From Candidatus Solirubrobacter pratensis (GTDB lineage Bacteria; Actinomycetota; Thermoleophilia; Solirubrobacterales; Solirubrobacteraceae): 64,000 bases of DNA. The stretch is taken from NCBI RefSeq assembly GCF_000425945.1, contig NZ_KE384480.1:652599-716598 (forward strand), written 5' to 3'. Both the position numbers and the translations under genes were made by a program. Every line of letters starts with the position of its first letter. Position 1 is the first letter of the stretch. The notes under the pieces are model-generated. The model saw nothing but the letters and a program-made list of their open reading frames with translations, was not told where the DNA came from and did not search any database. This document shows positions 1 to 7,869 of the stretch, piece by piece.

Positions 1-87
1 TGGGACCGCTCGGCCTGGGAGGCCTACGACACCGACCTCGCGGCGCGAGCGCCTGACCTCACCGAGTCACTTGGCCATCCTGCTTGA
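1..87 (+). CDS. mraZ: MraZ, C-terminal end (partial)
   Basis: Frame 1 is open from the window edge to a TGA at 85-87 and encodes 28 residues beginning WDRSAWEAYD and ending LTESLGHPA. An acidic/aromatic 'W-D-x-x-x-W-x-x-Y' stretch close to the C-terminus is what MraZ proteins show, and MraZ is normally the gene before rsmH in a dcw cluster. MraZ is an AbrB-fold DNA-binding protein that controls the division cluster and also affects RsmH. Only the tail is visible, so the call rests on this short match plus position. rsmH starts one base after the stop. Confidence 0.7.
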   Translation, partial: WDRSAWEAYDTDLAARAPDLTESLGHPA

Positions 88-88
88 C

Positions 89-1033
89 ATGCCCCAGACC
101 CACGTCCCGGTCCTCGCCGGCGAGCTGATCGAAGCGCTCGACCCGCAGCCGGGCCAGGTCGCCATCGACTGCACGCTCGGCGGCGCGGGACACGCGCGCC
201 TCGTCGCCGACCGCCTCGGCCCGGCCGGGACGCTGATCGCGATCGACCGCGACCCCACCGCGGAGGCCGCGTTCAACGAGCTCGCCGCCGAGGTCTCCTG
301 CCACACCCGCTTCGTCCGCGCCGACTTCGCGACCGGCCTGCAGCAGCTGATCGAGGAGGGCGTCCGCGCGGACCTCGTCTACATGGACCTCGGCATGAGC
401 TCCATGCAGGTCGACACGCGCGTGCGCGGGTTCTCCTACGCGTACGACGCGCCGCTCGACATGCGGATGGATCCCGACCAGGAGCTGACGGCCGCCGAGA
501 TCGTCAACACCTGGGACCGCCGCCGCATCGCGCGCACGCTGCGCGAGTACGGCGAGGAACGCTTCGCCGACCGGATCGCGGGCGAGATCGTCCGGCGCCG
601 CGCGGTCAAGGAGCTCGCCACCACGTTCGAGCTCAACGACGCGATCTCGGCCGCCGTTCCCGCGCCCGCCCGCTTCGCCGGCGGCCACCCGGCCAAGCGC
701 ACGTTCCAGGGCATCCGCATCGCCGTCAACGGCGAGCTCGCGCAGCTCGACGCCGCGCTGCCGCTGTCCTGGCGCGTCCTGCGCGTCGGCGGCCGCTTCG
801 CCGCGATCAGCTTCCACTCGCTCGAGGACCGCCGCGTCAAGCGCTTCCTCGCCGACCTCGCGCGCGAATGCGTCTGCCCGCCGGACCTCCCGGTGTGCGT
901 CTGCGGCTCCAAGCCGGAGGCCGAGCTGGTGCACCGCCGCTCGATCGTGCCGACGCCCGGAGAGGTCGCGGCCAATCCCCGCTCGAAGTCCGCCCGCCTG
1001 CGGGCGGCCCGCAAGCTCAGGGAGGAGCGCTAG
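89..1033 (+). CDS. rsmH: 16S rRNA (cytosine-1402-N4)-methyltransferase RsmH
   Basis: A 314-residue SAM-dependent methyltransferase that N4-methylates C1402 in the ribosomal P site. The RsmH signatures appear in order: HVPVL at the N-terminus, DCTLGGAGHA (SAM-binding loop), IAIDRDPTA, a MDLGMSSMQVD loop, FSYAYDAPLDMRMD, the FQGIRIAVNGEL motif and AISFHSLEDRRVK near the end. I chose ATG 89 because it begins directly with the conserved HVPVL region and lies one base after the mraZ stop. A TTG at 71 is in frame but would overlap mraZ. It is translationally coupled to ftsL, whose ATG follows the stop with no gap. This is the canonical dcw position. Confidence 0.97.
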   Translation: MPQTHVPVLAGELIEALDPQPGQVAIDCTLGGAGHARLVADRLGPAGTLIAIDRDPTAEAAFNELAAEVSCHTRFVRADFATGLQQLIEEGVRADLVYMDLGMSSMQVDTRVRGFSYAYDAPLDMRMDPDQELTAAEIVNTWDRRRIARTLREYGEERFADRIAGEIVRRRAVKELATTFELNDAISAAVPAPARFAGGHPAKRTFQGIRIAVNGELAQLDAALPLSWRVLRVGGRFAAISFHSLEDRRVKRFLADLARECVCPPDLPVCVCGSKPEAELVHRRSIVPTPGEVAANPRSKSARLRAARKLREER

Positions 1034-1741
1034 ATGCCTCAACATGCCCCCGTCCGCCGCCGCGCCACGCCGCTGCACCACCGCCGCGTCTCCGGACCCG
1101 CAAGGCCCCGGCCGGTCACCGCCGGCGTCGCGCTTCCGGCGCCCCGGCGCGGCCGCACCGGCGTCTTCGAGCGCATCCGCGCGCTGCCCGACCAGCGCGT
1201 CGTCGACCGCCTCCTGCGCGGCCGCCTGTGCATCTGGGTGATCGGCGTGATGCTCGGCGGGATCGTGGCGATGCAGGTCTCGCTGCTGCGCCTGAACGCG
1301 GGCATCTCGCGCGCGGTGCTCACGGCGTCGACGCTGGAGAGCCAGAACTCCGACCTGGAGAGCGCCATCGCGAGCTCGACGTCCGCCGACCGCCTGCGCG
1401 TTGCGGCCGCCGACGACGGCATGATCGATCCGCCGGCGGGCGACACGCCGTTCCTGCACGCGCGCCCCGGCATCGACGCCCGGCTCGCGGTCAAGAGGAT
1501 GACGCCGCCGAGCGACGCGGCGATCGGCGTGATGAACAACCGCGGCAAGGCCGTCGCGACCGTCACGGCCCAGACCGGCGCGCCCGCCGCTTCCACGACG
1601 AGCACCGCTTCGCCCGCGGCGACGCCCACGCCGACCGCCGTGCAGTCGGCGGCGACGCCGGTGCCGACCGCCACGCCCGTCGTGACGCCGGTCCAGACCG
1701 CCGTGCCCGGCACGGGCGCCGCGATGGCCCCGCAGGGCTAG
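1034..1741 (+). CDS. ftsL: Division protein FtsL-like, single-pass membrane
   Basis: A 235-residue protein between rsmH and ftsI, the usual place of ftsL. It has a basic N-terminal cytoplasmic region (residues 1-64), one hydrophobic segment at about 65-84 (IWVIGVMLGGIVAM), then a short heptad-like stretch at about 85-115 typical of the FtsL/DivIC coiled coil. The rest is a long periplasm-side tail that becomes Ala/Thr/Pro-rich from about residue 175 and looks disordered. FtsL is a scaffold of the divisome with FtsQ/DivIC and activates FtsW-FtsI. Sequence conservation in this family is very low, so the call is from topology, coiled coil and position. ATG 1034 abuts the rsmH stop. The tail is unusually long for FtsL. 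Confidence 0.85.
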   Translation: MPQHAPVRRRATPLHHRRVSGPARPRPVTAGVALPAPRRGRTGVFERIRALPDQRVVDRLLRGRLCIWVIGVMLGGIVAMQVSLLRLNAGISRAVLTASTLESQNSDLESAIASSTSADRLRVAAADDGMIDPPAGDTPFLHARPGIDARLAVKRMTPPSDAAIGVMNNRGKAVATVTAQTGAPAASTTSTASPAATPTPTAVQSAATPVPTATPVVTPVQTAVPGTGAAMAPQG

Positions 1742-3397
1742 ATGGGCCTGATCGAGCGCCGCATCGGGCTGCTCTTCGCGGTCTTCCTCGGCCTGCTGGC
1801 GATCGGCGCCACGAAGGCCGCCTGGCTCGGCGTCGTGAGAGCCGGCACGCTCCAGCGCGCGGCGACCACGCAGCAGGAGGCCGACGTCGTCGTGCCCGCG
1901 CGGCGCGGCTCGATCACCGACGACCACGGGATCGAGCTGGCCGTCTCCGAGCCCGCGGTCGACGTCGCCGCGACCCCGTACCTGATCAAGAACGCGCCTG
2001 CGGTGGCGGCCGAGCTCGCCCCGCTGCTCGCGCGGCCCGAGGATGAGCTCCTGCGCCAGCTCGCCCGCCGCGACACCGGGTTCGCCTACCTCGCCCGTCG
2101 CGTGCCGGCGGCCAAGGCGGACAAGGCGAAGAAGCTCGGCATCGAGGGCCTGGAGTTCATCCCCGAGTACCGCCGCACGTACCCGCTCGACTGGACCGCC
2201 TCCCAGCTGCTCGGCAGCGTCGGAACCGACGGCGACGGCCTCAACGGGCTCGAGTACAGCCTGAACTCCAAGCTCAAGGGCGCCGACGGCGAGCGCCGGA
2301 TGGTCAAGGACGCGCTCGGCACGCCGCTCGAGATGCGCGACACGACGCCCGTCAAGCGCGGCGAGACCGTGCGGCTGACGCTCGACAAGCGCCTTCAGGA
2401 CCGGGCCGAGGAGGTGCTGGCCGACGTCGGCAAGACCTGGCAGCCCAAGGGGGCGACGGCGATCGTCATGGATCCCGACAGCGGCGCGATCCTCGCGCTC
2501 GCCAACTGGCCGCGGGTCGACGCCAACGCGCCCGGCGACGCGCCCGATTACGCGCGCGGCAACCGCGCGATCAGCGCCACCTACGAGCCGGGGTCCACGT
2601 TCAAGGCGTTCACCGTCGCGGCTGCGCTGGAGGACGGCAAGGTCACACCGGACACGACTTTCGACATCCCGCCCGTGCTCCAGTTCTCCGATCGCGAGAT
2701 CCATGACGCCGAGGACCACGGCTACGAGACCCTGACGACGAGCGACATCCTCAAGCAGTCGTCCAACATCGGCGCCGTGCTGATCGCCAGGCGGGTGCAG
2801 ACGAAGCCCTTCGACGCGTGGATCCACCGCTTCGGCTTCGGCAAGAGGACCGGCGTCGACCTGCCGGGCGAGGAGCGCGGGATCGTGACGCCACTCGACC
2901 AGTACTCGGGCTCGACGATGGGCAACCTGCCGATCGGCCAGGGGATCGCCGTCACGCCGATGCAGATGGCGGCCGGCTACTCCGCGATCGCCAACGGCGG
3001 GATCCTGCGCGCGCCGCACATCGTCGACGCCGTCGGCGGCAAGAAGCGGCCGCTGCCCAAGGGCAGGCGCGTGATCTCCGAGGCGACCGCGGCGTCGGTT
3101 CGCTCGATGCTCGAGGGCGTGCTCGGCCCCGGCGGCACGGCCTCGGGCGCGGCGATCAAGGGCTACCAGCTCGCCGGCAAGACCGGCACGGCGCAGAAGC
3201 CGGACCCCCAGGGCGGCTACTCCGACACCGCGTACGTCGCCTCGTTCGTCGGCTTCGCCCCGGCCAAGCACCCGAAGCTGCTGGCCGCCGTGATGGTCGA
3301 CGAGCCCAAGGGCGAGATCTACGGCGGCCAGGTCGCGGCGCCGGCGTGGAAGGACATCATGAACTTCGCGCTGCAGTACCTGAAGATCTCCCCGTAG
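1742..3397 (+). CDS. ftsI: Septal peptidoglycan transpeptidase FtsI (PBP3-like)
   Basis: A 551-residue class B penicillin-binding protein. It has an N-terminal membrane anchor (about residues 8-28), a dimerisation/pedestal domain carrying the VPARRGSITDDHG motif, then the transpeptidase domain with all three active-site motifs: S285-T-F-K288 (acylated serine), S340-S-N342 and K480-T-G-T. It crosslinks septal peptidoglycan and works with FtsW. It ends at YLKISP shortly after the transpeptidase fold, so there is no PASTA repeat. ATG 1742 follows the ftsL stop directly. The dcw order is interrupted immediately downstream by a TetR-acyl-CoA dehydrogenase pair instead of continuing into murE. Confidence 0.96.
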   Translation: MGLIERRIGLLFAVFLGLLAIGATKAAWLGVVRAGTLQRAATTQQEADVVVPARRGSITDDHGIELAVSEPAVDVAATPYLIKNAPAVAAELAPLLARPEDELLRQLARRDTGFAYLARRVPAAKADKAKKLGIEGLEFIPEYRRTYPLDWTASQLLGSVGTDGDGLNGLEYSLNSKLKGADGERRMVKDALGTPLEMRDTTPVKRGETVRLTLDKRLQDRAEEVLADVGKTWQPKGATAIVMDPDSGAILALANWPRVDANAPGDAPDYARGNRAISATYEPGSTFKAFTVAAALEDGKVTPDTTFDIPPVLQFSDREIHDAEDHGYETLTTSDILKQSSNIGAVLIARRVQTKPFDAWIHRFGFGKRTGVDLPGEERGIVTPLDQYSGSTMGNLPIGQGIAVTPMQMAAGYSAIANGGILRAPHIVDAVGGKKRPLPKGRRVISEATAASVRSMLEGVLGPGGTASGAAIKGYQLAGKTGTAQKPDPQGGYSDTAYVASFVGFAPAKHPKLLAAVMVDEPKGEIYGGQVAAPAWKDIMNFALQYLKISP

Positions 3398-3402
3398 TAG
3401 AT

Positions 3403-3418
3403 GTGAACCATGATTCAC
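3403..3418. promoter_or_regulatory. Palindromic operator, probable TetR site
   Basis: GTGAACCATGATTCAC matches its own reverse complement at 14 of 16 positions (only the 6th and 11th bases differ). It lies in the 28-bp gap between the ftsI stop and the tetR start, where an autorepressor would block transcription. TetR proteins bind inverted repeats of this size. No second copy was noticed. Assignment to the adjacent regulator is inference. Confidence 0.6.
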
Positions 3419-3425
3419 TCTGTTG

Positions 3426-4010
3426 GTGCCGTACCGGCCGACGGAGAACACGCGAGCCCGCGCCGCCGCCGCGCGGGAGGCGGTGCTGCTCGCGGCGCTC
3501 GACCAGCTCGCCGAGGGCGGCTACGCGTCCGCCTCGATCGCCGCGGTCGCGCGCCGCGCCGGCCTGGCGACCGGCTCGGTGTACCGCCACTTCCGCTCCA
3601 AGGCGGACCTGTTCGCCGAGGTCTTCCGCGTCGCCGCGCAGCGCGAGGTCGACGTCCTCGCCGCGGTCCAGGGCGACACGCCGGAGGAGCGGCTCGCGGG
3701 CTGCGTCGAGGCGTTCGTGCGGCGCGCCCTCGCCGAGCCGGTGCGCGCCTACGCGCTGATCGCCGAGCCCGTCGATCCCGCCGTGGAGGCCGAGCGGCTC
3801 GCGTTCCGGCGCGCGTACACGGACATCTTCGCGGCGATCCTGTGCGGCCGGCCGCTCGACGTCGAGCTCGCGGCGGCGGCGATCGTCGGCGCGCTGGCCG
3901 AGGCGATGGTCGGGCCGCTCGCGCGCCGCGACCGCGATCCCACCGCGCTCGTGGCCAACCTCCAATCCTTCGTGTTGTCCGCCGTCCGGGAGCCCATTCG
4001 TGTCGCTTGA
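3426..4010 (+). CDS. TetR family transcriptional regulator
   Basis: A 194-residue regulator. The N-terminal helix-turn-helix is clear at about residues 10-55: a helix around REAVLLAALDQLAEGGY, then SIAAVARRAGLATGSVYRHF and the typical SKADLF continuation. The C-terminal ligand-binding domain is not specific enough to name an effector. GTG 3426 was chosen; a TTG one codon upstream is also possible. It overlaps the start of the AidB-like dehydrogenase by 11 bp, so the two are co-transcribed and the regulator probably controls that gene and itself through the palindrome 8 bp upstream. No Shine-Dalgarno sequence is visible, so a leaderless mRNA is possible. Confidence 0.9.
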   Translation: MPYRPTENTRARAAAAREAVLLAALDQLAEGGYASASIAAVARRAGLATGSVYRHFRSKADLFAEVFRVAAQREVDVLAAVQGDTPEERLAGCVEAFVRRALAEPVRAYALIAEPVDPAVEAERLAFRRAYTDIFAAILCGRPLDVELAAAAIVGALAEAMVGPLARRDRDPTALVANLQSFVLSAVREPIRVA

Positions 4011-5550
4011 GACCGTCCGAGGGACCCATGAGGTCTTCAACCAGTCCGTCCCGTTCGAGGACGTCGACCTCTTCGGCCTCGACGTCGCGCTGCAGGAGGC
4101 GCTCTCGCGCGAGGGTGCGGCATGGGCGGTCGAGCGCGTGCGCGAGGCGGGCGTCGTGGCCGGCTCGGCCGAGGCGCTCGAGCACGGGCGGCGGGCCGAG
4201 CGCAACGAGCCGCGGCTGATCACCCACGACCGCTACGGGCACCGCGTCGACCGCGTCGAGCTCGATCCGAGCTGGCACTGGCTGCTCGACGGGGCGGTGG
4301 CGCGCGGGATCCATGCGCTGCCGTGGGGCGATCCGCGGCCCGGCGCGCACGTCGCGCGCGCGGCCCTCGAGCTGCTCTGGACGCACGCCAACGCAGGCGT
4401 GATGTGCCCGGTCTCGATGACCTACTCAGCCGTGCCCGCCCTCCGCGCCGATGCTGAGATCGCCGCCGAGTGGGAGCCGCGGCTGATCGGCGGGGCGCTG
4501 TGCGGGATGGCGATGACCGAGAAGCAGGGCGGCTCCGACGTGCGAGCGAACACGACGCGCGCCGAGCCCGTCGGAGGCGGCTGGTACGAGCTCACCGGCC
4601 ACAAGTGGTTCTGCTCCTATCCGCCGTGCGACGTCTTCCTGGTCCTCGCCCAGGCGCCCGCGGGCCTGTCCTGCTTGGTGCTCGAGCGCGGCGCGGGGAT
4701 GGAGTTCCAGCGCCTCAAGGACAAGCTGGGGACCCGCTCGCTGCCGTCGTCGGAGGTCGAGTTCCGCGCCGCGCCGGCGCGGCTGCTCGGCGAGGAGGGG
4801 CGCGGCGTGGCGACGATCATCGAGATGGTCACGCACACGCGGCTGGACTGCGTGATCGGGTCCGCGGCGGGGATGCGGCGCGGGGTCGCGGAGGCCGTCT
4901 GGCACGCCCGCCACCGGAGCGCGTTCGGCGCGCGGCTGGCGGAGCAGCCCGCGATGGTCAACGTGCTCGCCGACCTCGCCCTGGAGTCCGAGGCGGCGAC
5001 CGCGACCGCCATGCGGCTCGCGCGCGCCTACGATGAGGGCGATCACGCGCTGCGCCGCTTCGCCACCGCGGTCTCGAAGTACTGGATCTGCAAGCGCGCG
5101 GCCGGCCATGCGGCCGAGGCGCTCGAGTGCCTCGGCGGCAACGGCTACGTCGAGGAGTCGCCGATGCCGCGGCTGCTGCGCGACGCGCCGCTGAACGGCA
5201 TCTGGGAAGGCTCGGGCAACGTGATCGCGCTCGACGTGCTGCGCGCGCTGGCGCGGGAGCCGGACGCGGGCGAGGCGTTCGTCGCCGAGTGCTCGCTCGC
5301 CCGGGGCGCCGACGCGCGGCTGGACGCCCACCTGGACGCGCTGACCATGCCATCCGGGGCGTGGGGCGCTCGCCGCGCGGTCGAGGACCTCGCGCTCGCG
5401 TTTGAGGCCTCCCTGCTCGTGCGGCACGCGCCGAGCTTCGTCGCCGACGCGTTCTGCGCCTCCCGCCTGGGCGGCGGCGGGCGCGCCTACGGCACGCTGC
5501 CGGCCGGCGCGGACGGCGGCGCGATCGTCGCCCGGGCGCTAGACGGCTGA
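4000..5550 (+). CDS. aidB: AidB-like acyl-CoA dehydrogenase family flavoprotein
   Basis: A 516-residue acyl-CoA dehydrogenase-fold protein of the AidB branch. The diagnostic N-terminus THEVFNQSVPFEDVDLF matches the E. coli AidB opening (THTVFNQP...). Other shared features are an SLEHGRR/NEPRL-like region, MTEKQGGSDVRANTTRAE, GHKWFCSYP, RLKDKLGTRSLPSSEVEF, CLGGNGYVEES and GIWEGSGNVIALDVLR. These give FAD binding and the dehydrogenase core. E. coli AidB belongs to the adaptive response to alkylation, binds DNA and has weak isovaleryl-CoA dehydrogenase activity. It lacks an obvious AidB-type C-terminal DNA-binding extension as long as E. coli's (541 aa). GTG 4000 overlaps tetR. It is an insertion inside the dcw cluster. 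Confidence 0.9.
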   Translation: MSLETVRGTHEVFNQSVPFEDVDLFGLDVALQEALSREGAAWAVERVREAGVVAGSAEALEHGRRAERNEPRLITHDRYGHRVDRVELDPSWHWLLDGAVARGIHALPWGDPRPGAHVARAALELLWTHANAGVMCPVSMTYSAVPALRADAEIAAEWEPRLIGGALCGMAMTEKQGGSDVRANTTRAEPVGGGWYELTGHKWFCSYPPCDVFLVLAQAPAGLSCLVLERGAGMEFQRLKDKLGTRSLPSSEVEFRAAPARLLGEEGRGVATIIEMVTHTRLDCVIGSAAGMRRGVAEAVWHARHRSAFGARLAEQPAMVNVLADLALESEAATATAMRLARAYDEGDHALRRFATAVSKYWICKRAAGHAAEALECLGGNGYVEESPMPRLLRDAPLNGIWEGSGNVIALDVLRALAREPDAGEAFVAECSLARGADARLDAHLDALTMPSGAWGARRAVEDLALAFEASLLVRHAPSFVADAFCASRLGGGGRAYGTLPAGADGGAIVARALDG

Positions 5551-5580
5551 ACCCACGACCGGCGACCGCGGGCTCAACCG

Positions 5581-6345
5581 TCAAAGGTCGACTGAGTACG
5601 CCGAGAACACGAGGCTGAACCCCAGGTCGAGGTAGAGCTCGTGCGCGGGGTTGCCATGCGTCACCGCGAGGCCGATCGCCGGCAGTCCCGCCGCGGTCGC
5701 GTCGACCAGCATCCGCTCCAGCAGCGCCCGGCCGGCGCCCTTGTAGGCGGGATCCGGATCGCGGAAGCACTCCGCCACCCACGGGCCGCCGAACGGCGGC
5801 GTCCCGCCCGAGTCGGTGATGATCACCGCGGCGCGCACGATCCCCTGGCGGTCGACGGCGAGCCCGCTGCAGTCGAGCACCGGGCCGACGACACGGAGCT
5901 CGACGATCCGGCGCATCTCCTCCAGCGGGTCCTCGTCGACGCGCGCGGCGCCGTCGGGATGCTCGGGCGGAAAGGCGGCGCGGTAGGCGCCGACGAGGTC
6001 GGCGGCGGGCCGGTCGGCGGCTCGCAGCTCGAGCCCGGGCGGCGGCGGGCCGGCGTGCGAGGCGGGGTGGGCGACGAGGTCGCGGGTGAGCACGTAGGAG
6101 TGGCGGAACAGGCGCCCGCCGGCGTCCACGAGCGCGCGCCCGAGCTCCTCGCCGGCGACGACGCGCCAGCCCGGCAGCTCGGCGAGGACGATCGGGACGG
6201 CGTCCTCGACCGGGGTCTCGAGCTCGAACAGCTCGGCCGAGGGACGCCCGTCGCGCTCGGCCCGCACGAAGCTTCCGACGCGCCTTCCGGCGGTGTCGAC
6301 GAGGACCTGCCAGCCAGGGCGGAACGGGTCTTGGACGGCGGGCAT
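5581..6345 (-). CDS. GNAT family N-acetyltransferase
   Basis: A 254-residue protein transcribed against its neighbours. The C-terminal third carries the GNAT core: a strand ending in VAECFRDPDPAYKGAGRALLERML, in which the (Q/R)-x-x-G-x-G/A acetyl-CoA loop is represented by YKGAGRALL, and AHELYLDLGFSLVFSAY, a usual GNAT end. The N-terminal half (to about residue 100) does not match anything I can name. Substrate is unknown. It ends 30 bp from the convergent aidB gene, and its ATG at 6345 is 53 bp from the divergent murE start, so the murE-murF-mraY run needs a promoter in that gap or inside this gene. Confidence 0.82.
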   Translation of the reverse strand: MPAVQDPFRPGWQVLVDTAGRRVGSFVRAERDGRPSAELFELETPVEDAVPIVLAELPGWRVVAGEELGRALVDAGGRLFRHSYVLTRDLVAHPASHAGPPPPGLELRAADRPAADLVGAYRAAFPPEHPDGAARVDEDPLEEMRRIVELRVVGPVLDCSGLAVDRQGIVRAAVIITDSGGTPPFGGPWVAECFRDPDPAYKGAGRALLERMLVDATAAGLPAIGLAVTHGNPAHELYLDLGFSLVFSAYSVDL

Positions 6346-6398
6346 GCGCCGCGCATGATGCCGTTTCGCCGCCGGACGCGTTCGTAGACTCCGGTCGC

Positions 6399-7832
6399 AT
6401 GATGCTCCGCGAGCTGCTCGGGGACGGTCCCGGCGTGGCTGTCACGGGCCTGGCGTTCGACAACCGGGAGGTCGCGCCCGGCACGCTGTTCTTCTGCGTT
6501 CCCGGGTTCACCCGCGACGGGCACGACTTCGCGCCCGACGCGGTCGCGCGCGGCGCCGCCGCGCTGGTGGTCGAGCGCCCGCTGGGCCTCGGCGTGCCGG
6601 AGCTCGTGGTGGACGACGTCCGCGCGGCGATGGCGCGCGCCGCCGCCCGCTTCTATGGCGATCCGACCGCCGCGCTGACGGTGATCGGCGTGACGGGGAC
6701 GAACGGCAAGACGACCACGGCCTACCTCACGCGCGCCCTGCTGGAGGCGAGCGGGCGCCGGTGCGGGCTGCTCGGCACCGTGAAGTCGGTCGTCGGCGGG
6801 CGCGAGAGCAAGACCGCGCGCACGACGCCGGAGGCGATCGACCTCCAGCGCACGTTCCGCGCGATGCTCGACGCGGGCGACACGGCCTGCGCGATGGAGA
6901 TCTCCTCGCACGCGCTGGAGCTGCGGCGGGCGGACGCGATCCACGTCGCGGCGGCGATCTTCACCAACCTCAACCAGGACCACCTGGACTTCCATCCGAC
7001 GATGGAGGACTACTTCCAGGCCAAGCGGCGGCTGTTCGCCTCAGAGCTGACCGGCGCGCGGATCGCCAACGCCGACGACGCCTACGGGCGGCGGCTGATC
7101 GACGAGTTCGAGGACGTCGTGACGTTCGCGATCGACCGCGAGGCCGCGTACCGGGCGGTGGACGTCCGCTTCGACGGGACGGGCTCGGACTTCCGGGCGC
7201 TGACGCCCGACGGCGAGTTCGAGGCGCGCGTGCCGCTTCCCGGGCGCTTCAACGTGCTCAATGCGCTTGGCGCGTGGGCGGCCGTGCGGGCGGTCGGCGC
7301 GCCGGTCTCGCCGAGCTCGCTGCGCGACGCGGGCGTCGCCCCGGGGCGCTTCGAGCCGGTCGACGCGGGGCAGCCCTTCTCGGTCGTCGTGGATTACGCG
7401 CACAAGCCGGACGCGCTCGAGCAGGTCCTGCGGGCGGCGCGCGAGCTCTGCTCGGGGCGGCTGATCGTCGTGTTCGGCGCGGGCGGGGACCGCGACCGCG
7501 GCAAGCGGCCGGTCATGGGCGAGATCGCGGCGCGGCTGGCCGACGTCGCGCTGATCACGTCCGACAACCCGCGCTCGGAGGCGCCGGAGGCGATCATCGA
7601 CGAGATCGCTGCGGGCGTCGCGCCCGACGCGCACGCCGTGGTCGAGCGCGACGCGGACCGGCGCGCCTCGATCTTCCGCGCGGCGGCGATGGCGGCGGCG
7701 GGCGACGTCGTCGTGATCGCCGGCAAGGGGCATGAGCAGGGGCAGGAGTTCGCCGGCGGACGGGTCGAGCCGTTCGACGACAAGGCGGTCGCGCGCGAGG
7801 CGATCGAGGCCGCCGCGAGGTCGCGGGCGTGA
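6399..7832 (+). CDS. murE: UDP-MurNAc-L-Ala-D-Glu:meso-DAP ligase MurE
   Basis: A 477-residue Mur ligase with the three usual domains: N-terminal UMP-binding (LAFDNREVAPGTLFFCV), central ATPase with the P-loop GVTGTNGKTTT (K104) and the carbamylated-lysine region, and a C-terminal domain with SDNPRSEAP. The DNPR motif marks the meso-diaminopimelate-adding type rather than the lysine type. It adds the third residue of the stem peptide in the cytoplasm. Two ATGs (6399 and 6402) are possible. It resumes the dcw run after the inserted tetR-aidB-GNAT block and is followed by murF after 37 bp. Confidence 0.97.
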   Translation: MMLRELLGDGPGVAVTGLAFDNREVAPGTLFFCVPGFTRDGHDFAPDAVARGAAALVVERPLGLGVPELVVDDVRAAMARAAARFYGDPTAALTVIGVTGTNGKTTTAYLTRALLEASGRRCGLLGTVKSVVGGRESKTARTTPEAIDLQRTFRAMLDAGDTACAMEISSHALELRRADAIHVAAAIFTNLNQDHLDFHPTMEDYFQAKRRLFASELTGARIANADDAYGRRLIDEFEDVVTFAIDREAAYRAVDVRFDGTGSDFRALTPDGEFEARVPLPGRFNVLNALGAWAAVRAVGAPVSPSSLRDAGVAPGRFEPVDAGQPFSVVVDYAHKPDALEQVLRAARELCSGRLIVVFGAGGDRDRGKRPVMGEIAARLADVALITSDNPRSEAPEAIIDEIAAGVAPDAHAVVERDADRRASIFRAAAMAAAGDVVVIAGKGHEQGQEFAGGRVEPFDDKAVAREAIEAAARSRA

Positions 7833-7869
7833 GCGCTCCAACCGCCGTCCCGCCGCCGAAGGGGGCGGC

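Noticed and set aside
59..3451. A 1130-residue minus-strand open frame antisense to rsmH-ftsL-ftsI
   Set aside because: It is made of Arg/Ala/Gly/Asp repeats with no domain, runs exactly opposite three well-supported genes, and is the usual by-product of high third-position GC. The same applies to the long minus-strand frames at 31699-35634, 39160-42618 and 51613-54963.
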